A stretch of DNA of 64,000 nucleotides from Nocardioides szechwanensis (lineage in GTDB: Bacteria > Actinomycetota > Actinomycetes > Propionibacteriales > Nocardioidaceae), in the NCBI RefSeq assembly GCF_900103935.1, contig NZ_FNIC01000003.1, positions 124,001-188,000 on the forward strand, written 5' to 3'. Both the position numbers and the translations under genes were made by a program. Shown in pieces: positions 34,126 to 43,147 of this stretch; position 1 is the first letter of the stretch; the number at the start of each line of letters is the position of its first letter. Under the pieces are notes generated by a model. That model saw nothing but the letters and a program-made list of their open reading frames with translations, searched no databases and was not told the DNA's origin.

Positions 34126-35146
34126 CCGGGCCGGCGGCCCGGTCGAGGATCTTCTGCGCGGCAGACGCGGGCTCACCGGGGTGGAAGGGACGCTTCGACT
34201 CGGTGCGCAGGAACTCGAGGACGGCGAGCATCTCCTCGCGAGCGCCGTCCGGGAAGTCCGCCGGCTGATGGATGCCCTTGGTCGGGTCGGCCTCGACCAG
34301 CATCCCGAGCTCCCGCAGGGTGTCGAAGTCGTCGGCCGTGGTGCGCTCGAAGATCCGCATCAGGTAGGGCCGGACCTGCTCCTCGCTCAGCCCCTTGCCG
34401 ATCAGGGTGTTGAGCGCGACCGCGGTGGGCTCGCGCGCGGGCCGGAAGTTGGCCATCGGACCGGCCGAGAGGATGGCGGTCCACTTGCGCACGAAGTCCT
34501 CGCCGGAGAACGACTCGTAGTGCAGCAGCCGGAGCTGATCGTCGGTGTACGCGTCCAGCTCCTCGCCCGACGCGTCGACGCCGAGGTGCAGGGTCAGCCA
34601 CATGTCGAGGGCGGGGCGGACGCCGGACTTGCCGTCGACGTGGCCGTGGAACAGGGCACCGTTGGCCGGCCGGTCGATCACGCCGAGCACCTGGAGCAGG
34701 GTCAGGTCGCCCTTGCCGAGCAGCCGCTTGAACCAGGTCGGGTCACCGTCCCAGCTCATCTGGCTGACAGCCTCGAGCGGGGCCAGCCTCACCACCCGGG
34801 TGGAGGCCGGCACCGTGTCGAGCAAGGCCCGGTCGATCTGCACGATCTCGTCGCCGTCGATGTGGAAGACCCAGTCGGCCCAGTCGAAGAAACTCAGCAG
34901 GGCCTTAACCAGGTTGGCGTTGATGCGCTGGCGCACGTTGAGGTCGGCGGGCCGCTCACCGTGCCACCAGGACTTGTCGGTGCGCACGCAGGTGACGTGC
35001 GGGTGCTCGTCGAGCCAGGTGCGGACCTCGGCGTCGGCGGCGTCCAGGAACACGAACAGGTGGTCGGCTCCGCCGGCCAAGTTGCCGGCCACGAACCGCT
35101 GCACGTTGGGCAGCGTGTCCTTGACCGTGCTGACCGTGAAGAGCAT
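34091..35146 (-). CDS. Glycosyltransferase family 2-like protein
   Basis: The product has 351 residues. The N-terminus MLFTVSTVKDTLPNVQRFV and DHLFVFLDAADAEV are followed by the nucleotide-sugar DxD-type motif WVFHIDGDEIVQI near residue 115. This is the Glyco_tranf_2_4 type of GT-A enzyme that often builds cell-surface glycans. The Lys/Arg-rich C-terminus has no membrane segment. The last 35 bases of the gene are antisense to the mutY 3' end. Donor and acceptor are unknown. Confidence 0.82.
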   Translation of the reverse strand: MLFTVSTVKDTLPNVQRFVAGNLAGGADHLFVFLDAADAEVRTWLDEHPHVTCVRTDKSWWHGERPADLNVRQRINANLVKALLSFFDWADWVFHIDGDEIVQIDRALLDTVPASTRVVRLAPLEAVSQMSWDGDPTWFKRLLGKGDLTLLQVLGVIDRPANGALFHGHVDGKSGVRPALDMWLTLHLGVDASGEELDAYTDDQLRLLHYESFSGEDFVRKWTAILSAGPMANFRPAREPTAVALNTLIGKGLSEEQVRPYLMRIFERTTADDFDTLRELGMLVEADPTKGIHQPADFPDGAREEMLAVLEFLRTESKRPFHPGEPASAAQKILDRAAGPARAGRSVRRRS

Positions 35147-35176
35147 GCACAGAGACTAACGACCCCCCACGAACGC

Positions 35177-35210
35177 CGAGAGCCTCACCGGCTGACCGGT
35201 GAGGCTCTCG
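35177..35210 (-). terminator. Intrinsic-type terminator of clpC
   Basis: A perfect 15-bp stem, CGAGAGCCTCACCGG with its complement, closes on the 4-base loop CTGA. It lies 30 bases after the clpC stop codon and before the stop-facing region of the glycosyltransferase. No U-run follows, as is usual in this group of bacteria. Being symmetric, it may act in both directions. Confidence 0.85.
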
Positions 35211-35239
35211 CTGCGTGGTGCTGTGCTGCTGCTCGGCTG

Positions 35240-37807
35240 CTACTCGGTCTCGCGGGGCACGTCGACCGGGCCCTCGCTGTCGTCGGGGCCCTCGAGGACG
35301 GCACCGACCTCGGCGACCTCGAAGGGCGGCAGGTCAGGAAGCGCGCCGACCTTCTGGCCCTTGAAGGTGAACGTCGCGGACGCGCCTTCACCCTCCACGT
35401 CGACCAGGATGATCTGGCCGGGTCCGACCTCGCCGAAGAGCATCTTCTCGGCCAGGGTGTCCTCGATCTCGCGCTGGATCGTGCGCCGCAGCGGACGCGC
35501 ACCCAGGACCGGGTCGAAGCCGCGCTCGGCAAGCAGGTCCTTGGCGGGCTGGGTCAGCTCGAGGCTCATGTCGCGGTCACGCAGCCGCAGCTCGACGGCG
35601 ATGATCATGTTGTCGACCATCGCGACGATCTGCTCGCGAGAAAGCGGCGGGAAGACGATGATCTCGTCGACACGGTTGAGGAACTCAGGGCGGAAGTGCT
35701 GCTTGAGCTCGTCGGCGACCTTGCTCTTCATCCGCTCGTAGGAGCCCGCGACGTCGCCGGACTGCTGGAAGCCCAGGTTGACGGCCTTGTTGATGTCGCG
35801 GGTGCCGAGGTTGGTCGTCATGATGATGACGGTGTTCTTGAAGTCGACGACTCGGCCCTGCGAGTCGGTCAGGCGACCTTCCTCGAGGATCTGCAGCAGG
35901 CTGTTGAAGATGTCGGGGTGGGCCTTCTCGACCTCGTCGAACAGCACCACTGAGAACGGCTTGCGCCGCACCTTCTCGGTGAGCTGGCCGCCCTCTTCGT
36001 AGCCGACGTAGCCCGGAGGCGAGCCGAAGAGCCGCGAGACGGTGTGCTTCTCGCTGAACTCCGACATGTCGAGCTGGATGAGCGCGTCCTCGTCGCCGAA
36101 GAGGAACTCCGCGAGCGTCTTGGACAGCCACGTCTTACCGACACCGGACGGGCCGGCGAAGATGAACGAGCCACCGGGACGCTTGGGGTCCTTCAGGCCG
36201 GCACGGGTACGACGGATCGCGCGCGACAGCGCGCGGACGGCCTCTTCCTGGCCGATGACGCGCTTGTGGAGCTCGTCCTCCATCTTGAGCAGCCGCGTGG
36301 ACTCCTCCTCGGAGAGCTTGACGATCGGGATGCCGGTGGCGACCGCCAGCACCTCGGCGATCAGCTCCTCGTCGACCTCGGCGACCTCGTCCATGTCGCC
36401 GGCACGCCACTGCTTCTCGCGCTCGGTCTTCTTGAGGATCAGCTGCTTCTCCTCGTCGCGCAGACGCGCAGCCGCCTCGAAGTCCTGGCCGTCGATCGCG
36501 GCCTCCTTGCGCTGACGCACGTCGCTGATCTTGTCGTCGTACTCGCGCAGGTCGGCGGGCGCCGTCATCCGGCGGATCCGCAGCCGGGAGCCGGCCTCGT
36601 CGATCAGGTCGATGGCCTTGTCGGGCAGGAACCGGTCGGAGATGTAGCGATCGGCCAGGGTGGCGGCCGAGACCAGCGCCTCGTCGGTGATCGTCACGCG
36701 GTGGTGCGCCTCGTAGCGGTCACGCAGGCCCTTGAGCATCTCGATCGTGTGCGCGATCGACGGCTCGGCGACCTGGATCGGCTGGAAGCGGCGCTCGAGC
36801 GCGGCGTCCTTCTCGAGGTACTTGCGGTACTCGTCGAGCGTGGTGGCACCGATGGTCTGGAGCTCACCACGAGCCAGCATCGGCTTGAGGATGCTGGCGG
36901 CGTCGATGGCGCCCTCGGCCGCACCGGCACCGACGAGGGTGTGGATCTCGTCGATGAACAGCACGATGTCGCCGCGGGTGCGGATCTCCTTGAGCACCTT
37001 CTTGAGGCGCTCCTCGAAGTCACCGCGGTAGCGCGAGCCGGCCACGAGCGCGCCGAGGTCGAGCGTGTAGATCTGCTTGTCCTTGAGCGTCTCGGGCACG
37101 GTGCCGCGCACGATGTCCTGCGCCAGGCCGGCCACGATCGTGGTCTTGCCGACGCCGGGCTCACCGATGAGGACCGGGTTGTTCTTCGTGCGTCGCGAGA
37201 GGATCTGCATGACCCGCTCGATCTCGGCCTCACGACCGATGACCGGGTCGAGCTTGCCCTCGCGGGCGTCCTGGGTCAGGTTGCGGCCGAACTGGTCGAG
37301 CACCAGCGAGGAGGACGGCGCATCAGCACCGGCACCCTGGGCGGCCGCCGCGGCGGTCGACTCCTTGCCCTGGAAGCCCGAGAGCAGCTGGATGACCTGC
37401 TGGCGCACGCGGTTGAGGTCGGCGCCGAGCTTCTGCAGCACCTGGGCGGCGACGCCCTCGCCCTCACGGATCAGGCCGAGCAGGATGTGCTCGGTGCCGA
37501 TGTAGGAGTGACCGAGCTGCAGCGCCTCGCGCAGGGACAGTTCGAGCACCTTCTTGGCGCGTGGCGTGAACGGGATGTGGCCGCTGGGCGCCTGCTGCCC
37601 CTGGCCGATGATCTCCTCGACCTGGGCGCGCACGGCCTCCAGCGAGATGTCCAGGCTCTCCAACGCCTTGGCGGCGACGCCTTCGCCCTCGTGGATGAGA
37701 CCGAGCAGGATGTGCTCGGTACCGATGTAGTTGTGGGACAGCATGCGGGCCTCTTCTTGGGCCAGCACCACCACCCGACGGGCTCGGTCTGTGAACCGCT
37801 CGAACAT
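35240..37807 (-). CDS. clpC: ATP-dependent Clp protease ATP-binding subunit ClpC
   Basis: This is an 855-residue Hsp100 unfoldase. Two N-terminal Clp repeats ([20 protein letters not shown] and the [15 protein letters not shown] repeat), AAA1 Walker [16 protein letters not shown], the UVR/M domain ([20 protein letters not shown]), AAA2 Walker [16 protein letters not shown] and a C-terminal acidic tail are visible. In AAA2 a Trp follows the GKT where Glu is usual. It feeds substrates to ClpP. I chose ATG 37807 ([10 protein letters not shown]) because GGAG lies 8 bases upstream; for ATG 37813 the spacing is only 2. A ClgR-like box lies upstream. Confidence 0.97.
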   Translation of the reverse strand: MFERFTDRARRVVVLAQEEARMLSHNYIGTEHILLGLIHEGEGVAAKALESLDISLEAVRAQVEEIIGQGQQAPSGHIPFTPRAKKVLELSLREALQLGHSYIGTEHILLGLIREGEGVAAQVLQKLGADLNRVRQQVIQLLSGFQGKESTAAAAAQGAGADAPSSSLVLDQFGRNLTQDAREGKLDPVIGREAEIERVMQILSRRTKNNPVLIGEPGVGKTTIVAGLAQDIVRGTVPETLKDKQIYTLDLGALVAGSRYRGDFEERLKKVLKEIRTRGDIVLFIDEIHTLVGAGAAEGAIDAASILKPMLARGELQTIGATTLDEYRKYLEKDAALERRFQPIQVAEPSIAHTIEMLKGLRDRYEAHHRVTITDEALVSAATLADRYISDRFLPDKAIDLIDEAGSRLRIRRMTAPADLREYDDKISDVRQRKEAAIDGQDFEAAARLRDEEKQLILKKTEREKQWRAGDMDEVAEVDEELIAEVLAVATGIPIVKLSEEESTRLLKMEDELHKRVIGQEEAVRALSRAIRRTRAGLKDPKRPGGSFIFAGPSGVGKTWLSKTLAEFLFGDEDALIQLDMSEFSEKHTVSRLFGSPPGYVGYEEGGQLTEKVRRKPFSVVLFDEVEKAHPDIFNSLLQILEEGRLTDSQGRVVDFKNTVIIMTTNLGTRDINKAVNLGFQQSGDVAGSYERMKSKVADELKQHFRPEFLNRVDEIIVFPPLSREQIVAMVDNMIIAVELRLRDRDMSLELTQPAKDLLAERGFDPVLGARPLRRTIQREIEDTLAEKMLFGEVGPGQIILVDVEGEGASATFTFKGQKVGALPDLPPFEVAEVGAVLEGPDDSEGPVDVPRETE

Positions 37808-37921
37808 GCGCATCGCTCCTGAAGCTCAACGGGGCCGATCCACCCTGGGTCGGACAGATCAGAACAAGAGATCTAACCCCGCAGACAGCCTACGCGTTCC
37901 CCATCACGTCCCAATGCCGTC

Positions 37922-37935
37922 CGCTGAGAGCGAAC
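37922..37935. promoter_or_regulatory. Candidate ClgR operator upstream of clpC
   Basis: Read on the clpC strand the site is GTTCGC-TCTCA-GCG, an exact match to the GTTCGC-N5-GCG operator that I recall for the actinobacterial Clp regulator ClgR. It lies about 115 bases before the clpC start codon. ClgR activates clp genes in Streptomyces and Corynebacterium. The clgR gene itself is not in this window. Confidence 0.55.
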
Positions 37936-37951
37936 ACTCGACCCCACACAT

Positions 37952-38015
37952 GTTGACCCGCCCGAAACTCACCGAAATGACCGTTGACCCGCCCGAAAGT
38001 TTCGGGCGGGTCAAC
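37952..38015. repeat. Triple-arm inverted repeat (element C), 3' of lsr2
   Basis: The 16-mer GTTGACCCGCCCGAAA occurs twice in direct orientation (37952-37967 and 37983-37998) and once inverted (38000-38015). The second and third copies form a perfect palindrome with a 1-base centre. The first and third can pair as 18-bp arms around a 28-base loop. The element begins 11 bases after the lsr2 stop, so mutually exclusive hairpins can form at the end of the lsr2 transcript, as well as in the clpC upstream region. Confidence 0.88.
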
Positions 38016-38026
38016 GAAAAGGTGGG

Positions 38027-38347
38027 TCAGTTGGCGGCGTCGAAGGCGGTGCGGACGTCGGCGGGGATGCGGCCACGGTCCGGGACGGTGAAACCGTTGG
38101 AGCGGGCCCAGTCGCGTACCTCGCGGGCACTGGGGCCGAGCGAGGTGGACTTCTTGGCGGTACGACGGCCGCCGGCGGACCTGCGCGCGTGACCGACGTA
38201 GGCGGCCAGCGAATCGCGCAGCTTGGCGGCGTTCTTGTCGTTCAGGTCGATCTCGTAGGACGTGCCGTCGAGGCCGAAGGTGACGGTCTCGGTGGCGTCG
38301 CTGCCATCGATGTCGTCGACCAGAACGATGTTGACCTTTTGCGCCAT
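38027..38347 (-). CDS. lsr2: Nucleoid-associated protein Lsr2
   Basis: The product has 106 residues. The N-terminal dimerisation domain begins AQKVNIVLVDDIDGSDA and includes VTFGLDGTSYEIDLNDKNA. The C-terminal AT-hook-like domain contains VRDWARSNGFTVPDRGRIPA with the RGR minor-groove clamp. Lsr2 is the actinobacterial H-NS analogue that silences AT-rich, often horizontally acquired DNA. Its own upstream region (38348-38440) is clearly more AT-rich than the surroundings, which fits autoregulation. It lies 89 bases after coaX. Confidence 0.97.
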   Translation of the reverse strand: MAQKVNIVLVDDIDGSDATETVTFGLDGTSYEIDLNDKNAAKLRDSLAAYVGHARRSAGGRRTAKKSTSLGPSAREVRDWARSNGFTVPDRGRIPADVRTAFDAAN

Positions 38348-38361
38348 CTGCAGGGACCTCT

Positions 38362-38397
38362 TGTCATGTCGGGGATATCTGGATATCGATCATGACA
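38362..38397. promoter_or_regulatory. AT-rich dyad upstream of lsr2
   Basis: An imperfect palindrome: TGTCATG at the left pairs with CATGACA at the right, and two GATATC hexamers (38374-38379, 38382-38387) flank the TG centre. It lies 15-50 bases upstream of the lsr2 start codon, in the most AT-rich stretch nearby, and 40 bases after the coaX stop. It could be an operator, an Lsr2 nucleation site or a terminator of the cofactor operon. Symmetry and position are the only evidence. Confidence 0.45.
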
Positions 38398-38436
38398 TTC
38401 ACGGACCGAAAAGGGAATTCGTCCGGCAGTTAAGCA

Positions 38437-39210
38437 TCAGGTATTGCGAGCGAAGACCAATTCGAGCCCGATCAGCGTCAGCCAAGGGCTGTGCTCGGTA
38501 AAGCAGCGGCATTCGTCGATCACGAGATGCGCGAGATATCCCGTCGCGATGACCTTCACCTCCTCGGGCGGCACCCCGAGCTCGACGGTCATCCGGTCGA
38601 CGATTCCCTCGACCTGGCTGGCGACGCCGAAGACCATGCCCGACTGCAGCGCCTCGACGGTGTTCTTCGCGATGACCGAGCGCGGGCGCAGTAGCTCCAC
38701 CTTGCGCAGCTGGGCGCCGCGGCGGCCGAGCGCCTCGAGCGAGATCTCTATTCCGGGCGCAATCGCCCCGCCGACGTACTGGCCCTTATCGCTCACGACG
38801 TCGAATGTGGTCGCCGTCCCGCCGAAATCGACCACGATGGCAGGCCCGCCATAAACCGTCGCGGCCGCGAGAGCGTTGATTATCCGGTCGGATCCCACCT
38901 CGCGCGGATTGTCCATCAGGACCGGCACGCCGGTGCGCACCCCGGGCTCGACGACGACGTGCGGGATGTCGCCGAAATGCCGAGTCAGCATGTCTCGCCA
39001 CTCGTGCAGCACCGCCGGGACGGTCGAGCAGACCACGATCCCGTCGACGTCGTCCGCGAGGGCACCGAGCAGTCCGCGCAGCAGCACCGACCACTCGTCG
39101 GAGGTACGGCGCTCGTCGGTGGCGACCCGCCAGTCCGCGCTGACCTGGCCGTCGGTGATCAGGCCGAGCACGGTGTGGGCGTTGCCGATGTCGGCGGCGA
39201 GCAGCGTCAT
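38437..39210 (-). CDS. coaX: Type III pantothenate kinase
   Basis: The product has 257 residues and an acetate and sugar kinase/Hsc70/actin fold. It phosphorylates pantothenate, the first step of CoA synthesis. It has the N-terminal phosphate motif LLAADIGNAHTVLGLI, the pantothenate-binding region NPREVGSDRIINALAAA, and VDFGGTATTFDVV. In the first motif an Ala stands where Thr or Ser is usual (DIGNT). The start overlaps the nadC stop by 4 bases. It is the last gene of the pan-nad-coaX cofactor operon. Confidence 0.95.
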   Translation of the reverse strand: MTLLAADIGNAHTVLGLITDGQVSADWRVATDERRTSDEWSVLLRGLLGALADDVDGIVVCSTVPAVLHEWRDMLTRHFGDIPHVVVEPGVRTGVPVLMDNPREVGSDRIINALAAATVYGGPAIVVDFGGTATTFDVVSDKGQYVGGAIAPGIEISLEALGRRGAQLRKVELLRPRSVIAKNTVEALQSGMVFGVASQVEGIVDRMTVELGVPPEEVKVIATGYLAHLVIDECRCFTEHSPWLTLIGLELVFARNT

Positions 39211-40118
39211 CGATCCTGCCGGCGGTCCTGGAGGTCCATGCCGATGTCGAAGACCTTCACCGAGTGGGTCAGCGCCCCGACCGAGATGAAGTCGACGCCG
39301 GTCTGCGCGACCTCGCGTGCCCGCTCCAGCGTGAGGCCGCCCGAAGCCTCGAGGGTTGCCCGGCCGTCGGTGATCCGGACCGCCTCGGCCATCGTCCCGG
39401 TCGCCATGTTGTCGAGCAGGATCTCGGTGCAGCCCACCTCCAGCAGCTCGCGGAGCTGGTCGAGGTCGGTCACCTCGACCTCGACGCGCAGGTCGGGGTA
39501 CTTCGCCCGGACCGCCTCGAAGGCCGGGACCACGCCGCCGGCGGCGATCACGTGGTTGTCCTTGACCATCGCGCGGTCCGCCAGGCTGAAGCGGTGGTTG
39601 ACGCCGCCGCCGCAGCGCACGGCGTACTTCTGGAGCGCGCGCCAGCCCGGCAGCGTCTTGCGGGTGTCGAGCACCCGCGCACGGGTGCCCTCGAGCGCGG
39701 CCACCCAGTGCGAGGTCGCGGTGGCGACGCCCGAGAGGTGGGAGGCGAAGTTGAGCGCAGTCCGCTCGGCGGTGAGCAGGCCGCGCGTGAGTCCGGCCAC
39801 GCGCATCACGACGTCTCCGGCGGAGACGCGGGTGCCGTCGGGGAGGCGGTCGGTGATCTCGACGTCGTCGCCCATCACGATGTGGAACACCAGCGCGGCC
39901 ACCCCGAGCCCGGCGACGATGCCGTCCTCGCGGGCGGCGAGGACCGCCTCGGCGCGTGCGTCGGGCGCGATCGTGGCCACCGAGGTGACATCGACCTCGC
40001 CCTCGGCGAGATCCTCCTGGAGCCCACGCATGATGTGGTCGACGAGGGTCTGCCGGTCCAGGTCGGCCTCGATGAGCTCCTGGGTCAGCGCAGCCGGCGG
40101 TGGCAGGTGGAACTTCAT
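39207..40118 (-). CDS. nadC: Quinolinate phosphoribosyltransferase (nicotinate-nucleotide pyrophosphorylase)
   Basis: The product has 303 residues. It converts quinolinate and PRPP to nicotinate mononucleotide. Motifs include LNFASHLSGVATAT, RVLDTRKTLPGWRALQKYAV with basic residues of the active site, NHRFSLADRAMVKDNHV, and VEVEVTDLDQL. The start overlaps the nadB stop and the stop overlaps the coaX start, each by 4 bases. nadA, which makes quinolinate between NadB and NadC, is not in this operon. Confidence 0.96.
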   Translation of the reverse strand: MKFHLPPPAALTQELIEADLDRQTLVDHIMRGLQEDLAEGEVDVTSVATIAPDARAEAVLAAREDGIVAGLGVAALVFHIVMGDDVEITDRLPDGTRVSAGDVVMRVAGLTRGLLTAERTALNFASHLSGVATATSHWVAALEGTRARVLDTRKTLPGWRALQKYAVRCGGGVNHRFSLADRAMVKDNHVIAAGGVVPAFEAVRAKYPDLRVEVEVTDLDQLRELLEVGCTEILLDNMATGTMAEAVRITDGRATLEASGGLTLERAREVAQTGVDFISVGALTHSVKVFDIGMDLQDRRQDR

Positions 40119-41809
40119 GCGGCTCCCCCGTCAGTGAGTGGCCCGTCGCTCGCAGGCGCGGGACGGAACGTCAGCACCGAGGAGCCGTCGACCATCACGG
40201 CGTCGAAGTGGCCGGCCCACCGGGCGTCGTCACGCTCGGGGAAGTCCTCGCGCCAGTGCGAGCCCCGGGTCTCTTCGCGCAGCATCGCCGCGGCGGCCAG
40301 GGCGGCGCTGATCGTCAGCAGGTTGGTGGTCTCCCACGACTCCAGGTCGACGAGCTCGGCGGGGCTGCCGGCCAGCTTGTCGAGCAACGCCGTCGCGTCG
40401 GAGAGCCCGGAGGCGGTGCGGAGCACGCCCGCCTTGGAGGTCATGACCTCCTGCATCTCCGTGCGTACGGCGCCGGGCACCAGCCCCTCGGGGCGCTGGT
40501 CGTCGACGGGGTCGGCCCAGGGGCGCAGCTCGCCGGGCAGCACGGTCGCGATCCGGCGGGAGAACACGAGCCCCTCGAGCAGGGAGTTGGAGGCCAGCCG
40601 GTTGGCGCCGTGGACGCCGGAACAGGCGACCTCGCCGGTGGCGTAGAGGCCGGGTACGTCGGACCGGCCGTGCAGGTCGGTGCGGACCCCGCCGGAGGCG
40701 TAGTGGCAGGCGGGCGCCACCGGGATCAGGTCGGTGACCGGGTCGACCCCGTGCGAGCGCGCGGTGGCCAGGATGGTCGGGAAGCGCTTCTGCCAGAACG
40801 CCTCGCCGAGGTGGCGGGCGTCGAGCCACATGTGCGGGTGGCCGGTGTCGAGCATCCGCCGCATGATGGCCTTGGCCACCACGTCGCGGGGAGCCAGGTC
40901 CTCCTGCGGGTGGACGCCCTTCATCAGCCGGTTGCCCTCGAAGTCGACCAGGAAGGCGCCCTCGCCGCGTACGGCCTCGGAGATCAGCGGCTGCTGGCCG
41001 TGGGAGTCGGGGCCGAGCCACATCACCGTGGGGTGGAACTGGACGAACTCCAGGTCGCGCAGGGTCGCGCCGGCCCGCAGCGCGAGCGCCATGCCGTCGC
41101 CGGTCGAGACCGACGGGTTGGTCGTCTGGCTGAACACCTGCCCGAGACCGCCGCTGGCGAGGACCACGGCCCGGCAGTGCACGGCGCCGACGCCGTCGCG
41201 CTGCCCCTCGCCCATCACGTGGAGGGTGACCCCGGCGACGCCGCCGTCGGCCGCAAGCAGCAGGTCGACCGCGAGCGCGTGCTGGACCACCTCGATCTCG
41301 GGGGCCGCCGCCACCGCCTCGATCAGCGCGCGCTGGATCTCGGCACCCGTCGCGTCGCCGCCCGCGTGCGCGATCCGGTCGCGGTGGTGGCCACCCTCGC
41401 GGGTCAGCGAGATCAGCCCGTCGACGTCGTGGTCGAAGTTGGTGCCGAGCGCGATCAGCTCGTGCACGGCCTCGGGGCCCTCGTTGACCAGGATCCGTAC
41501 GGCGTCCGGGTCACAGGCTCCGGCGCCCGCGACGAGGGTGTCGATCTCGTGCTCCTCGGGGGTGTCGCCCTCACCGAGCGCCGCGGCGATGCCGCCCTGG
41601 GCCCACTGGGTGGAGCCGGCCGCGAGCACGTCCTTGGTGACGACGAGGACCTTGTCGACGTGGTCCTTGAGCCGCAGCGCGGCGGTCAGCCCGGCGATCC
41701 CGGACCCGATCACCACGACGTCGGAGCGCGTCGTCCAGCCCGGCTCGGGCGCCGTGAGGCGCGCGGGGACCCGTCGTACGGGTGCGTCGAACAAGCGCTC
41801 CGAAGGCAT
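40115..41809 (-). CDS. nadB: L-aspartate oxidase
   Basis: The product has 564 residues. It oxidises aspartate to iminoaspartate, the first step of de novo NAD synthesis. The FAD-binding motif is VVVIGSGIAGLTAALRL. The segments TQWAQGGIAAALGEGDTPEEH, EFVQFHPTVMW, LISEAVRGEGAFLVD and GEVACSGVHGANRLASNSLL are all characteristic, the last being the C-terminal FAD contact. It lies 9 bases after panD and is coupled to nadC. Confidence 0.96.
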   Translation of the reverse strand: MPSERLFDAPVRRVPARLTAPEPGWTTRSDVVVIGSGIAGLTAALRLKDHVDKVLVVTKDVLAAGSTQWAQGGIAAALGEGDTPEEHEIDTLVAGAGACDPDAVRILVNEGPEAVHELIALGTNFDHDVDGLISLTREGGHHRDRIAHAGGDATGAEIQRALIEAVAAAPEIEVVQHALAVDLLLAADGGVAGVTLHVMGEGQRDGVGAVHCRAVVLASGGLGQVFSQTTNPSVSTGDGMALALRAGATLRDLEFVQFHPTVMWLGPDSHGQQPLISEAVRGEGAFLVDFEGNRLMKGVHPQEDLAPRDVVAKAIMRRMLDTGHPHMWLDARHLGEAFWQKRFPTILATARSHGVDPVTDLIPVAPACHYASGGVRTDLHGRSDVPGLYATGEVACSGVHGANRLASNSLLEGLVFSRRIATVLPGELRPWADPVDDQRPEGLVPGAVRTEMQEVMTSKAGVLRTASGLSDATALLDKLAGSPAELVDLESWETTNLLTISAALAAAAMLREETRGSHWREDFPERDDARWAGHFDAVMVDGSSVLTFRPAPASDGPLTDGGAA

Positions 41810-41818
41810 CCGCCGAGG

Positions 41819-42238
41819 CTAGCGCGTGGCAGTCGTGTCGCCGCGTACGAGCCCGGCGCCGTCGAAGGTCTCGGCCGGGTCGAAGCCGGTGGCCAGGATC
41901 CGGTTGTCGGCGTCGACGAAGACGACGTGCGGCTTGAGCTCCTTGGCCTCCGCGGTGTCCATCTGGCCGTAGCCGATCAGGATCACGATGTCGCCGGGGT
42001 GGACGAGACGGGCGGCGGCACCGTTGATGCCGATCACGCCGCTGCCGCGCTCGCCGGCGATCGTGTAGGTCTCGATCCGGGCGCCGTTGGTCACGTCGAC
42101 GATGTGGACGAGCTCGCCGGGCAGCAGGTCGGCCGCGTCGAGGAGGTCCTCGTCGACGGTGACCGAACCGACGTAGTGCAGATCGGCCTGGGTCACGGTG
42201 GCCCGGTGGATCTTGCTCTTCATCATGGTTCGCAGCAT
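41819..42238 (-). CDS. panD: Aspartate 1-decarboxylase (proenzyme)
   Basis: The product has 139 residues. The self-processing site is GS in [19 protein letters not shown]: cleavage between Gly and Ser creates the pyruvoyl cofactor. Substrate-binding residues follow in [18 protein letters not shown] and [12 protein letters not shown]. It makes beta-alanine for PanC. The ATG overlaps the panC stop by one base (TGATG). The consecutive panC-panD order provides both the enzyme and its substrate. Confidence 0.96.
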   Translation of the reverse strand: MLRTMMKSKIHRATVTQADLHYVGSVTVDEDLLDAADLLPGELVHIVDVTNGARIETYTIAGERGSGVIGINGAAARLVHPGDIVILIGYGQMDTAEAKELKPHVVFVDADNRILATGFDPAETFDGAGLVRGDTTATR

Positions 42239-43140
42239 CAGCTGTTCCCTTCGGTGCTCACGTCTGGGCTGCCGGTGGTCCCGATGACCAGGGGCATGTT
42301 GTCGATCAGACGGGTGCTGCCGAGCCGGGCGGCGACCAGGATCCGCGCCTCGGTGCCGGGGGGTACGTCGGCGGGCAGCTCGTCGAGCTCGGGCGTGGTG
42401 ATCGCGAGGTAGTCGAGGTCGACCAGCTTGGCGGCACGCAGCTCCGCGCGGGCGGCCGTGAGCGCCGCGGCCACGCCGTACTGCGCCCCTTCGCGCGCGG
42501 CGTGCAGCGCCCGGCTGAGGGCGACGGCGTCGTGCCGCTGCTCGGGGTCGAGGTAGCGGTTGCGGCTCGAGAGCGCCAGGCCGTCGGGTTCGCGCTCGGT
42601 CTCGGCTCCGACGACCTCGACGCCCTGGCAGAGGTCGGCGACCATCCGCCGGATCAGGGCGAGCTGCTGGTAGTCCTTCTGCCCGAAGACGGCGACGTCA
42701 GGTCGGACCAGCCCGAACAGCTTGACCACCACCGTCAGCACGCCCCGGAAGTGGGTCGGCCGGGTCTTGCCCTCCAGAACGCCGGCGAGCGGGCCGGGCT
42801 CGACGGTGACCATCGGCTCGCCCTGGGGGTAGACCTCGTCGACGCTGGGAGCGAAGACGAGGTCGACGCCCTCCCGCTCGCAGAGCTTGAGGTCGTCGTC
42901 GAGCGTGCGGGGGTAGCGGTCGAGGTCCTCGCCGGGAGCGAACTGCATCGGGTTGACGAACACCGACACCACGACCGGTCCGTCGCCGACGTGCTCGCGG
43001 GCGACCCGCATCAGGCTGGCGTGGCCCTCGTGGAGGGCGCCCATGGTCGGCACGAGGCCGACGCGGGAGTCGGCCGCCCGGGCGGGCGCGAGCCGCGCCG
43101 CCAGGTCGGCGCGCGTGTGGACCAGGACCGGCCGGGTCAT
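42238..43140 (-). CDS. panC: Pantothenate synthetase (pantoate-beta-alanine ligase)
   Basis: The product has 300 residues. The N-terminal HIGH-type region is [20 protein letters not shown], followed by [40 protein letters not shown] and [13 protein letters not shown], the KMSKS-like loop, are present. It ligates pantoate and beta-alanine using [17 protein letters not shown] at 43140 is the start; the frame extends to 43170. It lies 7 bases after the DUF2520 gene. panB is not in the window. Confidence 0.96.
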   Translation of the reverse strand: MTRPVLVHTRADLAARLAPARAADSRVGLVPTMGALHEGHASLMRVAREHVGDGPVVVSVFVNPMQFAPGEDLDRYPRTLDDDLKLCEREGVDLVFAPSVDEVYPQGEPMVTVEPGPLAGVLEGKTRPTHFRGVLTVVVKLFGLVRPDVAVFGQKDYQQLALIRRMVADLCQGVEVVGAETEREPDGLALSSRNRYLDPEQRHDAVALSRALHAAREGAQYGVAAALTAARAELRAAKLVDLDYLAITTPELDELPADVPPGTEARILVAARLGSTRLIDNMPLVIGTTGSPDVSTEGNS

Positions 43141-43147
43141 GGCAGCC

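Noticed and set aside
40100..42412. 770-codon open frame opposite nadB and panD
   Set aside because: It is antisense to certain genes, low-complexity Gly/Val/Asp/His-rich, with no domain; a composition artefact.
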